Below, in pieces: positions 10,092 through 18,468 of a stretch of 64,000 nt of DNA (positions within the stretch are counted from its first letter, which is position 1; each line of letters begins with the position of its first letter). The stretch is taken from the NCBI GenBank assembly GCA_041658565.1, contig JBAZZY010000005.1, forward strand, positions 58,382 through 122,381. The letters run 5' to 3'. This stretch comes from Actinomycetota bacterium (GTDB taxonomy: Bacteria > Actinomycetota > AC-67). The notes below the pieces were generated by a model. It searched no databases, was not told where the DNA came from, and was given only the letters and a program-made list of their open reading frames with translations. The translations under genes were made by a program, and so were the position numbers.

Positions 10092-11321
10092 GTGAAGATG
10101 AAGTTGTGGGTAGCGATCGTGGCGACGGCAGCGGCGGCGCTGGCCGGACTCCCCGGAGTTCCGGCGTCGGCCGATTCGCCGGTGGGCTCGGTTGTGGGGT
10201 TCTGGGCGGGCGAGGAATTCGTCGGCGGAATGGGCGCAGACTTCAACCCCGACCCCGAGTCGTACTGGGCGCCGCGCGATCTGAGCGTGTACACCGAAGA
10301 CGTGTGGGACGTGCTCGCCGAACACAACGTCCCCCTCTACATCAACCTTCGCTACAAGCGGGATTTCGGCCCCGTTCCATCAGAGTTCAATCCGCTGCCG
10401 GACGGTGAAGGACTGGTGCGCGACGCGATGGCGCGCGGCATTCCCGTCTGGGCGTGGATCACGGTTCCGTTCACAGACGGGTACTGGGCGTGGGAAGGCA
10501 ACGCCGACATCCATTCCGACGCAGTGCACGCGTTCATCGACTGGGCGGGCGAGGAAGACCTCGACTTCGAGGGGATCTCGATCGACTCCGAGCCCTCGAT
10601 TCAGGAAACCCGGGAACTCTACGATGCGTTCTCCAACAACCCGGCGGGTCTCGCCGACTTCGCCGACAAGACGGTGAACCCGGAGCGCCACCGGCGCGCG
10701 GTGTGCGAGTACCAAGCACTCATCGATGAAACCAAGGCGGCAGGATGGACGATGACGGCGGCCGCGTACCCTCTGTCCTTGGACGACCTCAACGATGGGT
10801 TGCTCGCGCTGCAGGACGCGATCGACGTTGCCGGAATCCCGCCGCAGAATTGGGACGCTGTGTACTTCATGGCGTACCGCACCGTGTACGGCAGCCTGTT
10901 CCGCGTCGACCCGGGGAGCGGCTTGGTTGCCTCGTACATGCGCTCGGCCGCGCAGCACGTGGGCGCGACCGGCCAAGTGACGATGGGCGTGATCGGAACA
11001 TCGCCCTACGATCAGCTCGAAGAGGTCATCAAGGACGTGCGCACGCTGGCAACGATGGGCGCGACTCGTATCCCCATCTACTCGCTCGAACTTACCGCCC
11101 ACGCGTTCGGCGCAGGCGGCCTGGAGCAGGTCGTGACGGCAGGGTCACTGCCCTACACCGGCATGGATGCGACGCTGGCGACCGCCGAGACGCCGGGCTC
11201 ACTGGAGATCCGCGGCGGGCTTGCGGCGTTGGACGAAGCGATGGTCGCAGCGACGCCGGTCATCACCGCCGACGAGCCGGACGGCCCGCAGCTTCCCTCG
11301 ATGTACCCGATCACCTGCTGA
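10092..11321 (+). CDS. Secreted TIM-barrel-like hypothetical protein, possible glycoside hydrolase
   Basis: A 409-residue protein starting at a GTG placed 6 nt after GGAGG. The signal peptide ends near GVPASADS. The mature protein shows regularly spaced strand-like blocks (VVGFWAGEEF, VPLYINLRYK, IPVWAWITVPF, DFEGISIDSEPS, AVYFMAYRTVY, MGVIGTSPY, IPIYSLELTAHAFG), the pattern of a (beta/alpha)8 barrel. DSEPS, on a probable barrel strand, offers acidic residues where glycosidases carry catalytic ones. No named family is recognised. It lies directly upstream of the GH5 gene, 81 nt apart, probably in one transcription unit. Confidence 0.65.
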   Translation: MKMKLWVAIVATAAAALAGLPGVPASADSPVGSVVGFWAGEEFVGGMGADFNPDPESYWAPRDLSVYTEDVWDVLAEHNVPLYINLRYKRDFGPVPSEFNPLPDGEGLVRDAMARGIPVWAWITVPFTDGYWAWEGNADIHSDAVHAFIDWAGEEDLDFEGISIDSEPSIQETRELYDAFSNNPAGLADFADKTVNPERHRRAVCEYQALIDETKAAGWTMTAAAYPLSLDDLNDGLLALQDAIDVAGIPPQNWDAVYFMAYRTVYGSLFRVDPGSGLVASYMRSAAQHVGATGQVTMGVIGTSPYDQLEEVIKDVRTLATMGATRIPIYSLELTAHAFGAGGLEQVVTAGSLPYTGMDATLATAETPGSLEIRGGLAALDEAMVAATPVITADEPDGPQLPSMYPITC

Positions 11322-11402
11322 CGTAGGCATGCCGCTCTTCGGATCTCTGAAGGAATCCGCACAGATCGGGCGAATCAGTAACTCACGTCTTGGGAGGTGT
11401 CC

Positions 11403-12887
11403 ATGTTTGGATCCGTGAGGGTTCGCGTTGCCGTGGCGTGCGTCGCTGTTGCCGCCCTGCTGCTTCCACTTGGCTTGGCTTCGGCCGCATCCACGACCGC
11501 ATTTCACGCCGACTCGCCGTTCATCCGGGACGCGCACGGGCGCGTTGTGGTCCTTCACGGGATGAATGCCGTGTGGAAGACGGACGACTACTACCCTCCG
11601 TCCAGCATCTACTCGGTCGATTACGTTTCGGAAGACAAGAGTTACTTCGACGAGCGCGACGTCCAGATCATGCGAGAGCGCGGGTTCAACGTCGTGCGCC
11701 TGGGGATCATCTGGAAGGGACTCGAGCCGACACGCGGCACGTACGACGAGAAGTACCTCGATCGCATCCAAGAGATCGTCAAGATGCTCGGCGATCACGG
11801 CGTCATGACGCTGCTGGACTTCCACCAGGACATGTACAACGAGCGCTTCGACGGCGAAGGCTTCCCCGACTGGGCGACTCACAGCGAAGTTCCTGAGACG
11901 AACTGCTGCGGCTTCCCGGTCAACTACTTCACGCCCGCCGTCGGGCGCGCGTTCGACAATCTGTGGCTGAACACCGACGGGCTGTGGCCCGCCTATCGCG
12001 CGGCGTGGAAGCACGTGGCCGCGCGGTTCGCCGGAACCGAGAACCTCATCGGCTACGACATCTTGAACGAGCCGTGGCCGGGGTCGCAGATCACGACGTG
12101 CTTGCAGCCCGCCGGCTGCCCGGCTTTTGACCTCCGAATGCAGCAATTCAACGAGTATGTGTTCGCCGGCATCCGCGAAGCCGATCCCGGCGCGATCGTT
12201 TGGTGGGAGCCAAACGTCACGACGAACAGCGGCGTCCTGAATCACGTCGGCACCGTCACGCCAATTGCCGACGGCAACAATGGGCTGTCGTTCCACGCCT
12301 ACTGCTTGATCGGCGGCGGCGCGGCCCCCGGCGTATCCCGAGAAGCCGATCCCGAGTGCCCGGTGTCCTACGACCTCACGTTCTCGAACCAAGCGGCCGC
12401 CGGCGCGCGCAACGGATCGGCGCTGCTGCTGAGCGAATTCGGAGCGTCCGACGAATTGATGGACATCGAGCGCAAAGCAGTGCGCGCGGACGGGGTCATG
12501 GCATCGTGGACCTACTGGCAGTGGGGCGCCTGGGATGACCCGACCGGCAACCCTGCCCAACAGGGCATGTTCAAGGACGATCTTGACCGAGACACACTGA
12601 AGATCGGGAAGGCGAACGTCCTGAGCCGAACCTACCCCCAGGCCGTCGCGGGAACCCCGACACCATGGACGAGCGCGCCCGGGGTGTTCAAGCTTCAATA
12701 CCGCGCCGATCCTGCTATCGATTCGGAGACGTACCCAACAGAGATATTCATCGCGCCCGACGACTACTCGGGGACTCCCACCGTGAGTCCCACAGGCGCG
12801 GCGGAAGTACCATGCCCTTCGCCCCGGCTGCACGTCGTCTGCTTCAAGAACACCGGCACGGACGTAACGATCACTGTGTCCGGCTGA
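11403..12887 (+). CDS. Secreted glycoside hydrolase family 5, endoglycoceramidase-like
   Basis: A 494-residue secreted protein; the signal peptide ends near LGLASAAS. The GH5 barrel has RGFNVVRLGIIWKGLEP, the DFHQDMY block typical of endoglycoceramidases, the acid/base Glu223 in DILNEPWPGS and the nucleophile Glu345 in LLSEFGASDE. These enzymes cleave between the glycan and ceramide of glycosphingolipids; this specificity is inferred from the HQD block. A short beta-sandwich domain follows the barrel. The ATG at 11403 is chosen because GGGAGG lies 5 nt upstream. A weak hairpin with a T4 run follows the stop (about 12888-12910) and may end transcription. Confidence 0.88.
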   Translation: MFGSVRVRVAVACVAVAALLLPLGLASAASTTAFHADSPFIRDAHGRVVVLHGMNAVWKTDDYYPPSSIYSVDYVSEDKSYFDERDVQIMRERGFNVVRLGIIWKGLEPTRGTYDEKYLDRIQEIVKMLGDHGVMTLLDFHQDMYNERFDGEGFPDWATHSEVPETNCCGFPVNYFTPAVGRAFDNLWLNTDGLWPAYRAAWKHVAARFAGTENLIGYDILNEPWPGSQITTCLQPAGCPAFDLRMQQFNEYVFAGIREADPGAIVWWEPNVTTNSGVLNHVGTVTPIADGNNGLSFHAYCLIGGGAAPGVSREADPECPVSYDLTFSNQAAAGARNGSALLLSEFGASDELMDIERKAVRADGVMASWTYWQWGAWDDPTGNPAQQGMFKDDLDRDTLKIGKANVLSRTYPQAVAGTPTPWTSAPGVFKLQYRADPAIDSETYPTEIFIAPDDYSGTPTVSPTGAAEVPCPSPRLHVVCFKNTGTDVTITVSG

Positions 12888-12907
12888 GGGTTCTTTCGAT
12901 CACCCTT

Positions 12908-12937
12908 TTGTGGGATCCGACAAGATCGACCTAGACT
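12908..12937 (+). promoter_or_regulatory. Possible promoter giving a leaderless pcm-like transcript
   Basis: TTGTGG (12908-12913) and TAGACT (12932-12937) are 18 nt apart and resemble sigma-70 -35 and -10 boxes. The ATG of the next gene begins 6 nt after the -10 box, where transcription would be expected to start, so the mRNA may have no 5' leader. No ribosome site precedes the ATG. This is read by eye and is not proven. Confidence 0.4.
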
Positions 12938-12943
12938 CACTGC

Positions 12944-14164
12944 ATGCCTGAGGAATCAGCAGTTCTTCGGCGCAAGTTGGTGGCCGATCTCCAAAAGGCC
13001 GGGAGAATAAAGACCGCGGCGGTCCGAAGCGCCTTCCTCGCCGTCCCACGCGAGCTGTTCGTCGCCGACCACGTCCGGCGCGGAGGGCTCCAAGCCGCCT
13101 ACGTGGATCTTCCGCTTGTCGCAAAGACCGATCCCAAGGGTGCGGCGATCTCCTCGTCGTCGCAGCCGGCGATCATGGCCGTCATGCTCGAAGCGCTCCG
13201 GCTTCGTCGGGGGCTGCGCGTTCTGGAGATCGGCGCGGGAACCGGCTACAACGCGGCTCTGCTGTCGAAGATCGTCGGACCGACCGGACGTGTCACGGCC
13301 ATCGACATCGACGCGGAACTCGTCGCGAGGGCGCGGACCGCCCTGCGCCGCGGTGGTTTCTCGGCCCAAGTTGTCACCGGCGATGGACGAGGTGGATGGG
13401 TCAAGACTGCTCCCTACGACCGGATCATCGTGACGGCTTCCACCGATTCGATTCCGCGCGCGTGGTGGCAACAACTTGCCGAGCGCGGCGTGATCGAGGT
13501 GCCTTTCCGCCTTCTTGAGGGCTTTGGTTCAGTGCAATCCATCGTGGTGTTCGAGCGAACGAACAACGGCCTGCGTTCGATCGATTCGAACCCTGGGAGC
13601 TTCATGGGGCTTCGCTCCGACGCGGATGAAAGCGCGCCACTCGTTCATGCCTTGCGCAGAATCACAGCGTTCGAACTCTCCGGCACGACCACGCATGTGT
13701 ATGGACACCTGGATGGTGCGCCGCTCGGGCGTGCCGGCCGGGCCGGTCGAGAACGCCTCGTCCGGCTCCTTCTGTCGGAACCACGCATCCGCGACGTTGC
13801 CGCGAAAAGCCAAAGCAACGCTCTGCAGACCTTCCTCATGCTTGGACTCCCGCGTAGATCGACCGTTCAGTACGCGGGAGGGCGCCACTTCGGCGTCGGG
13901 GTCGTCAGTCCGGACTTCGACGGGGTCTCGGTTGCGGTGCGCCGGGGAAACGGAGGCACCCACGTCCGGTCGTTTGGGTCCAAGTCGGCCGAACGCATTC
14001 TCGATTCACTGCTTTCAGAATGGGATTCGCTCGGAAGTCCCGGCGACCGCGACCTCGAGATCACGGTGTCGTTCGACGGCCGGCCCGAGGCCTGGCGCGT
14101 GCTCCGGCGAGGGGATTCCCACGTCGGCGTGAACTGGCGCACAACCCGCAGGAAGCGGTCGTGA
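12944..14164 (+). CDS. pcm: Protein-L-isoaspartate O-methyltransferase family protein with extended C-terminus
   Basis: A 406-residue SAM-dependent methyltransferase. Residues 1-210 match the Pcm fold: RAFLAVPRELFV-type N-terminus, DLPLV, the SSSQP block, motif I VLEIGAGTGYNAALL and the post-motif YDRIIVTAS. Pcm repairs isoaspartyl damage in proteins. About 190 extra residues follow, making it nearly twice the length of classic Pcm (about 210). Long actinobacterial forms occur, including ones tied to FxLD-type peptide clusters, but no such precursor is visible here. The stop overlaps the GTG start of the Mrp ATPase (GTGA), so the two are probably co-translated. The start appears leaderless. 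Confidence 0.85.
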   Translation: MPEESAVLRRKLVADLQKAGRIKTAAVRSAFLAVPRELFVADHVRRGGLQAAYVDLPLVAKTDPKGAAISSSSQPAIMAVMLEALRLRRGLRVLEIGAGTGYNAALLSKIVGPTGRVTAIDIDAELVARARTALRRGGFSAQVVTGDGRGGWVKTAPYDRIIVTASTDSIPRAWWQQLAERGVIEVPFRLLEGFGSVQSIVVFERTNNGLRSIDSNPGSFMGLRSDADESAPLVHALRRITAFELSGTTTHVYGHLDGAPLGRAGRAGRERLVRLLLSEPRIRDVAAKSQSNALQTFLMLGLPRRSTVQYAGGRHFGVGVVSPDFDGVSVAVRRGNGGTHVRSFGSKSAERILDSLLSEWDSLGSPGDRDLEITVSFDGRPEAWRVLRRGDSHVGVNWRTTRRKRS

Positions 14165-14955
14165 ACGCCGGCCCACCGGCCAGGACAATCATCGCCGTCG
14201 GGAGCGGGAAGGGCGGCGTCGGAAAGTCCACGGTTTCACTCAATGTGGCCCTCGCCCTCGGGGATACCGGCGCGCGCGTCGGCCTCCTCGACGCGGACCT
14301 GTTCGGTCCGAACATCCCCCGCATGCTCAATCTGATGCGGCGGGAGTCGGTTTCGTCCTGGGAGCTGGCCAGGAATCCCGAACTCGGCGCCACGAGGATC
14401 GAACCCATGGAGAAGTTCGGGATGAAGATCATGTCGAGCGCGTTCATCATCGGCGAGGATCACCCGCTCACACTTCAATCCTCGTTCGTCGACATGATCG
14501 TGCGGCAGTTCTTCCACGACGTTGCCTGGGACGACCTCGACTACCTGATCGTCGACCTTCCGCCGGGCACTGCCGATCTGCATCAGACCCTGGTGTCCCG
14601 ATTCCCTCTCAGCGCCGCCATCGTGGTCGTCACGCCCGAGGACGTGGCGCACCTCGACGGCAGAAAGGCAATCGAGATGTTCCGCCGCGCGCGCGTGCGG
14701 ATGCTGGGTGGCGTCGAGAACATGACGTTCCTTCAGTGCCCCCACTGCAAAGAGGAGATCGAGCTGCTCCCTCGGGTGGCCGCCGAGCGCTCGATCTGGT
14801 CGCGCGGGGTGAGCCGGCTCGCACAGGTCCCCTTCGATCCAAACGTCGCGATCGCGGGCGAGACCGGTTGGCCGGTCATGATCACCGCGCCCCACTCCGA
14901 GGCCGCACTTGCTTTTCGCGCTGTAGCCGAGGCCATCCGTACGGCATTCCCCTGA
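14161..14955 (+). CDS. mrp: Mrp/ApbC-type P-loop ATPase, Fe-S cluster carrier
   Basis: A 264-residue ParA/MinD-fold ATPase of the Mrp/NBP35 group. The deviant Walker A is GSGKGGVGKSTV (near residue 20), followed by GLLDADLFGPNIPRML and the Walker B region LDYLIVDLPPGTAD. The C-terminal pair CPHC (LQCPHCKEE) is the expected cluster-binding CxxC. Such proteins load or carry Fe-S clusters in the cytoplasm. The N-terminal MIP18 domain found in longer Mrp proteins is absent, but a stand-alone MIP18 protein is encoded at 46102. The GTG start overlaps the upstream stop by 4 nt and follows AGGAAG. Confidence 0.88.
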   Translation: MNAGPPARTIIAVGSGKGGVGKSTVSLNVALALGDTGARVGLLDADLFGPNIPRMLNLMRRESVSSWELARNPELGATRIEPMEKFGMKIMSSAFIIGEDHPLTLQSSFVDMIVRQFFHDVAWDDLDYLIVDLPPGTADLHQTLVSRFPLSAAIVVVTPEDVAHLDGRKAIEMFRRARVRMLGGVENMTFLQCPHCKEEIELLPRVAAERSIWSRGVSRLAQVPFDPNVAIAGETGWPVMITAPHSEAALAFRAVAEAIRTAFP

Positions 14956-15040
14956 CATAGCGGCACGTTCGCAGCGCGCTCAGCGCAATGAGACGTACAG
15001 GCCTTGTCGTCCACGCCGTGATTGGTTGATGTGCGCGGCG

Positions 15041-15700
15041 TCATGCCCGCGGCGCGCGCGGCGGGAAAGCGGTCGTCGTGATGGCGAGCCACGCCGCGCC
15101 GAGCGCAATGCCGCCGAGGACATCAGTCAGGTAATGAACACCGAGGATCATCCGGCTCGCTCCGACTAGAAGCACCAGGAGCGCCGCGACGGCCCACAAC
15201 CGAACGCGCGCGCGCCACCCCGGCCACAAACGGCCGGCCAGAACCGCAAAGACTCCGAACAGAACGGTGGCGCGAAGCGCGTGGCCCGACGGAAAGCTCC
15301 AGCCGCGCGCGCCGATCAGGTGCGCGACGGGGGGCCGAGGTCTGCCGACCGCCGTCTTGATGACGACCTCCAGTACCGTCGCGCCGGAAAGCGAAACGCC
15401 GAGCAGAACCGGCCCTTCGAAGTTCTTGCGCAAAGCGAACCATGCGATCCCGACTGCGGTGGCGGCCACGGCCGCGACCGGCCAGCCGCCGAGCACCGTC
15501 ACCATGCGCATCAGTCGAGTCATCCAAGAAGCGGAGTGGGTCGCGAGCGTCTGCGCGAGCGGCAGATCAAGTTCCTGCGCGAGGCCGGCATGCGAGGCAA
15601 TACCGCCGAGCGCCCAGCCCGCGAGAGCGGCGGTCGGCAAACCGGCTGCAAGCAGGAGACCCTTTGCGCCACGCAAATGCCCGTCCGGGAAGTTCGTCAC
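15041..15700 (-). CDS. PAP2-family membrane phosphatase
   Basis: A 219-residue integral membrane protein with about six helices. The three phosphatase motifs are present: KTAVGRPRPP, FPSGH and SRMILGVHYLTDVLGG, with the catalytic His residues in the last two. Family members dephosphorylate phosphatidate, undecaprenyl pyrophosphate or related lipid phosphates with the active site facing outward. The start is a GTG at 15700 that overlaps its GGGGA, so a slightly later start is possible. It is divergent from the acyl-CoA ligase; the substrate cannot be read from the sequence. Confidence 0.88.
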   Translation of the reverse strand: MTNFPDGHLRGAKGLLLAAGLPTAALAGWALGGIASHAGLAQELDLPLAQTLATHSASWMTRLMRMVTVLGGWPVAAVAATAVGIAWFALRKNFEGPVLLGVSLSGATVLEVVIKTAVGRPRPPVAHLIGARGWSFPSGHALRATVLFGVFAVLAGRLWPGWRARVRLWAVAALLVLLVGASRMILGVHYLTDVLGGIALGAAWLAITTTAFPPRAPRA

Positions 15701-15789
15701 TCCCCTAGCCTACGAACCGAAGCTGAACATGGACGTAGGTCCGATCGGTAGCATGCGGCGAGCATCGGGTGAGCAACGGGAGGACCGGC

Positions 15790-17301
15790 ATGATCGGCGA
15801 GCACAACATCGCACTTCTTGCGGAGCAAGCATTCGGACGGCACGGCGACCACGAAAGCGTCTTCTTCGAAGGGCGCTGGTACCGCTCCGGAGAGATGTTC
15901 GATCAGACCACCCGCCTTGCAGCCGGCCTTACCGGCCTGGGGATCGCCCCAGGGGATCGTGTCGCGGTGATGATGGCGAACTGCCCGGAGGTCGGCATCG
16001 CCTACTCCGCGCTGTGGCGCGCCGGAGCGATCGTGACCCCGACGATCTTCCTTCTGCCGCCGCAGGAATTGCGCCACATCCTCGAAGACTGCGGCGCGCG
16101 CGCAGTCATCACGACCCCGGAGTTCCTCCCCACCGTGCGCGCGGCCACCGACGGTGTCGCATCCGTCGCCTGGATCATCTGCCTTGGTCCCGAAGAAGAC
16201 GGCATCGTGTCACTCGCCTCCCTGCTCCAGGCGGAGCCCGGTGCGATCGTGGCGCGCGGCGATACGGATCCTGCGGCGCTGCTCTACACGGGCGGCACAA
16301 CCGGTAGAGCCAAGGGAGTCGTGCTCACGCACGAGAACGTGTGGTGGTGCGCGCGCGGAAGTTACGAAGCGTCCGACGTGCCCGGCATCACGCGCTCCCT
16401 CACGCCGCTGCCTCTGTCGCACGCGTTCGGGTTGATAACAAGCGTCGTGTCCTTCCACAGCAAGGAACGAGGAATCGGAGTCCTCATGCGGTGGTTCGAT
16501 CCGATGCAGTGGCTGGAACTCGCCCAAGAACACCGGATCCAGCGCGGACTGGTCGTTCCTTCGATGCTGCAGATCTTGCTCGGCATGCCGATCGAGGATT
16601 ACGACCTCTCTTCACTGCATTCGCTCGTGTGCGGATCCTCACCGCTCGCGCCCGAGGTCGCGCTCGAGTTCGAGCGCAGGGTTCCGAACGTACAGATCCT
16701 CGAGGGGTACGGCTGCACGGAGTCGGGTGGTATCGCATCGGTGAACCCGGCGGGAGGCCGCAAGCTCGGATCCGTCGGCCTGCCTTTGCCCGGCTACCAA
16801 GTCAAGATCCTCGACGACTCCGGCGCCGAAGTCCCCGGTGGAGAACTCGGCGAGATCTGCGTGAGCGCGCGCGGCGTAATGAAGCAGTACTGGGGATCAC
16901 CCGAGGCCACCGAGGAAACGCTTCGCAACGGGTGGCTTCACACCGGCGACATCGGGCGCGTCGACGAGGACGGCTACATCTGGATCGCCGACCGGAAGAA
17001 AGACCTCATCATTCGTGGGGGATTCAACGTCTTCCCACGCGACGTGGAAGACGTCTTGCTCCAGCATTCAGACGTCGTGATGGCCGGCGTGATCGGGCGG
17101 CCCGACACCAAACTCGGGGAGGAAGTCGTGGCCTTCGTTGCACTGCGCCCGGAAGCGACGGCGGCGGCGCAGGATCTGATCGACTTCAGCAAAGAACGAC
17201 TCGGTCGCTACAAGTACCCGCGTGAGGTACGTATCGTTCCCGCCATTCCACTCACGCCTATCGGCAAGGTGGATCGAAAGGCCCTGCGAGCCGCGCTGTA
17301 G
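15790..17301 (+). CDS. AMP-forming acyl-CoA synthetase (fatty-acid-CoA ligase type)
   Basis: A 503-residue member of the ANL superfamily. The AMP-binding P-loop is LLYTGGTTGRAKGV, then the A5 block GYGCTESGG, the A7/A8 region LHTGDIGRVDEDGYIWIADRKKDLIIRGG split by the hinge Asp, and the C-terminal catalytic Lys in PIGKVDRKAL. These enzymes adenylate a carboxylate and transfer it to CoA. The substrate is probably a fatty or aromatic acid and is not set by the motifs. The ATG at 15790 is chosen because GGGAGG lies 6 nt upstream; an earlier GTG at 15769 is in frame. It could work with the thiolase at 23.9 kb in acyl degradation. Confidence 0.9.
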   Translation: MIGEHNIALLAEQAFGRHGDHESVFFEGRWYRSGEMFDQTTRLAAGLTGLGIAPGDRVAVMMANCPEVGIAYSALWRAGAIVTPTIFLLPPQELRHILEDCGARAVITTPEFLPTVRAATDGVASVAWIICLGPEEDGIVSLASLLQAEPGAIVARGDTDPAALLYTGGTTGRAKGVVLTHENVWWCARGSYEASDVPGITRSLTPLPLSHAFGLITSVVSFHSKERGIGVLMRWFDPMQWLELAQEHRIQRGLVVPSMLQILLGMPIEDYDLSSLHSLVCGSSPLAPEVALEFERRVPNVQILEGYGCTESGGIASVNPAGGRKLGSVGLPLPGYQVKILDDSGAEVPGGELGEICVSARGVMKQYWGSPEATEETLRNGWLHTGDIGRVDEDGYIWIADRKKDLIIRGGFNVFPRDVEDVLLQHSDVVMAGVIGRPDTKLGEEVVAFVALRPEATAAAQDLIDFSKERLGRYKYPREVRIVPAIPLTPIGKVDRKALRAAL

Positions 17302-17313
17302 CGCGCGCGGCGT

Positions 17314-18237
17314 TCAGACTTTCAGCGTGAGTGCGTTCGGCACAAGATCAAACACCGCCGGCGTGTAGCCGAGGATCTCACCGTCGGCTTCAACGAGCAT
17401 CGGACTCGCCGCTTTGATCTCGACGCGCACCGAGCGGTACTCGCGGATGTTCGGATGCGGAACGTGCGAGCCTTTGAAGATCTTGTGCGCCTTGAAGATC
17501 ATGTCCGATCGATGTCCGTCGAAGACCGAGACATCCAGAAGCCCGTCGTCGGGGATCGCGTTCGGAGCAACCTTCATGCCCCCACCGAAGAACTTGCAGT
17601 TGGCCACCGCGAGGTGATTCATCTTTCCCTCGTAGGTGTCCGAATCCATCGTGATCGTGACGCGCTCAGGCCGAAATCGCGCGAGCGTTGCCCATGCGGC
17701 GATCAAGTAGACGGCGCGGCCGAGGCTGCGAGGCAATCGCTGGGCGAGCGCAGTGGACTCGGAGCCGTAGCCGACATCGGCGATGTTCGGAAACCACCGC
17801 GCGCCCTGCGCCCCGGCTTTGTCGACGAAACGTACCCGTCCGACATCGATCCGGCGCGTCTTCGTCCCGCCGAGGTACTCGGCGATCCGCTCGAAATCAC
17901 GGGGAAGATCGAATGTGCGCGCGAAGTCGCAACCTGAGCCTGCGGCTACAACTCCGAGGACGGCGTCGGGGTTGACCGGCCCGTCGTCCGCCATCATCCC
18001 GTTGACGACTTCGTGAACGGTGCCGTCGCCTCCGACGGCCACAACGAACCGGGTTCCGCTCTCAAGCGCCTCGCGGGCAAGGCGAATCGCGTGCCCAGGG
18101 CCTTCCGTTCGGGCGACGTGATAGGCCAGTCCTCGGGCCTCCAGCGCGCGCTCGAGCGGCGGCAGCGCGCGCCCGACCGCCCCCCTGCCCGCGCGCGGGT
18201 TCACGATGATCCTCATCTCGCCAAACGGACTTGACAC
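17314..18237 (-). CDS. Diacylglycerol kinase-family lipid kinase (YegS/DgkB type)
   Basis: A 307-residue DAGK catalytic-domain protein. Seen are RIIVNPRAGRG at the N-terminus, the nucleotide motif AVGGDGTVHEVVNG, the GSGCDFAR block, and the C-terminal DGHRSD and VEADGE segments of the family. It probably phosphorylates diacylglycerol or another lipid (possibly a sphingoid base) at the membrane. The GTG at 18237 follows GGAGG by 8 nt; an ATG at 18216 begins just before the conserved core and is the alternative. It is tail-to-tail with the acyl-CoA ligase, 12 nt apart. Confidence 0.88.
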   Translation of the reverse strand: MSSPFGEMRIIVNPRAGRGAVGRALPPLERALEARGLAYHVARTEGPGHAIRLAREALESGTRFVVAVGGDGTVHEVVNGMMADDGPVNPDAVLGVVAAGSGCDFARTFDLPRDFERIAEYLGGTKTRRIDVGRVRFVDKAGAQGARWFPNIADVGYGSESTALAQRLPRSLGRAVYLIAAWATLARFRPERVTITMDSDTYEGKMNHLAVANCKFFGGGMKVAPNAIPDDGLLDVSVFDGHRSDMIFKAHKIFKGSHVPHPNIREYRSVRVEIKAASPMLVEADGEILGYTPAVFDLVPNALTLKV

Positions 18238-18468
18238 CCGATTCACCTCCGGACGCGGACCGCCCGAGCCCGCCGGGATCGCAGCATACTTCGCCGGACC
18301 GGCCCCATTCCCGACCGGCGGTTTCGCGGGCCCGCCCCCCGGGGGCTACCATATTCTCCAGTGCAGATCGCGCATTCATGCGCGATCGCCGGACAGTTCG
18401 GAACATCTGTCACGTACCGGCGCAGTGGTCGCACCACCGGACAAGGGAAAGATGGAGGACGCGGCGAA

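Noticed and set aside
11199..12833. 544-codon open frame on the minus strand
   Set aside because: It covers the GH5 gene with intact motifs on the plus strand; the translated product has no recognisable domain.
12944..14164. FxLD-type lanthipeptide methyltransferase
   Set aside because: Length fits, but there is no precursor peptide or lanthipeptide synthase in the neighbourhood.
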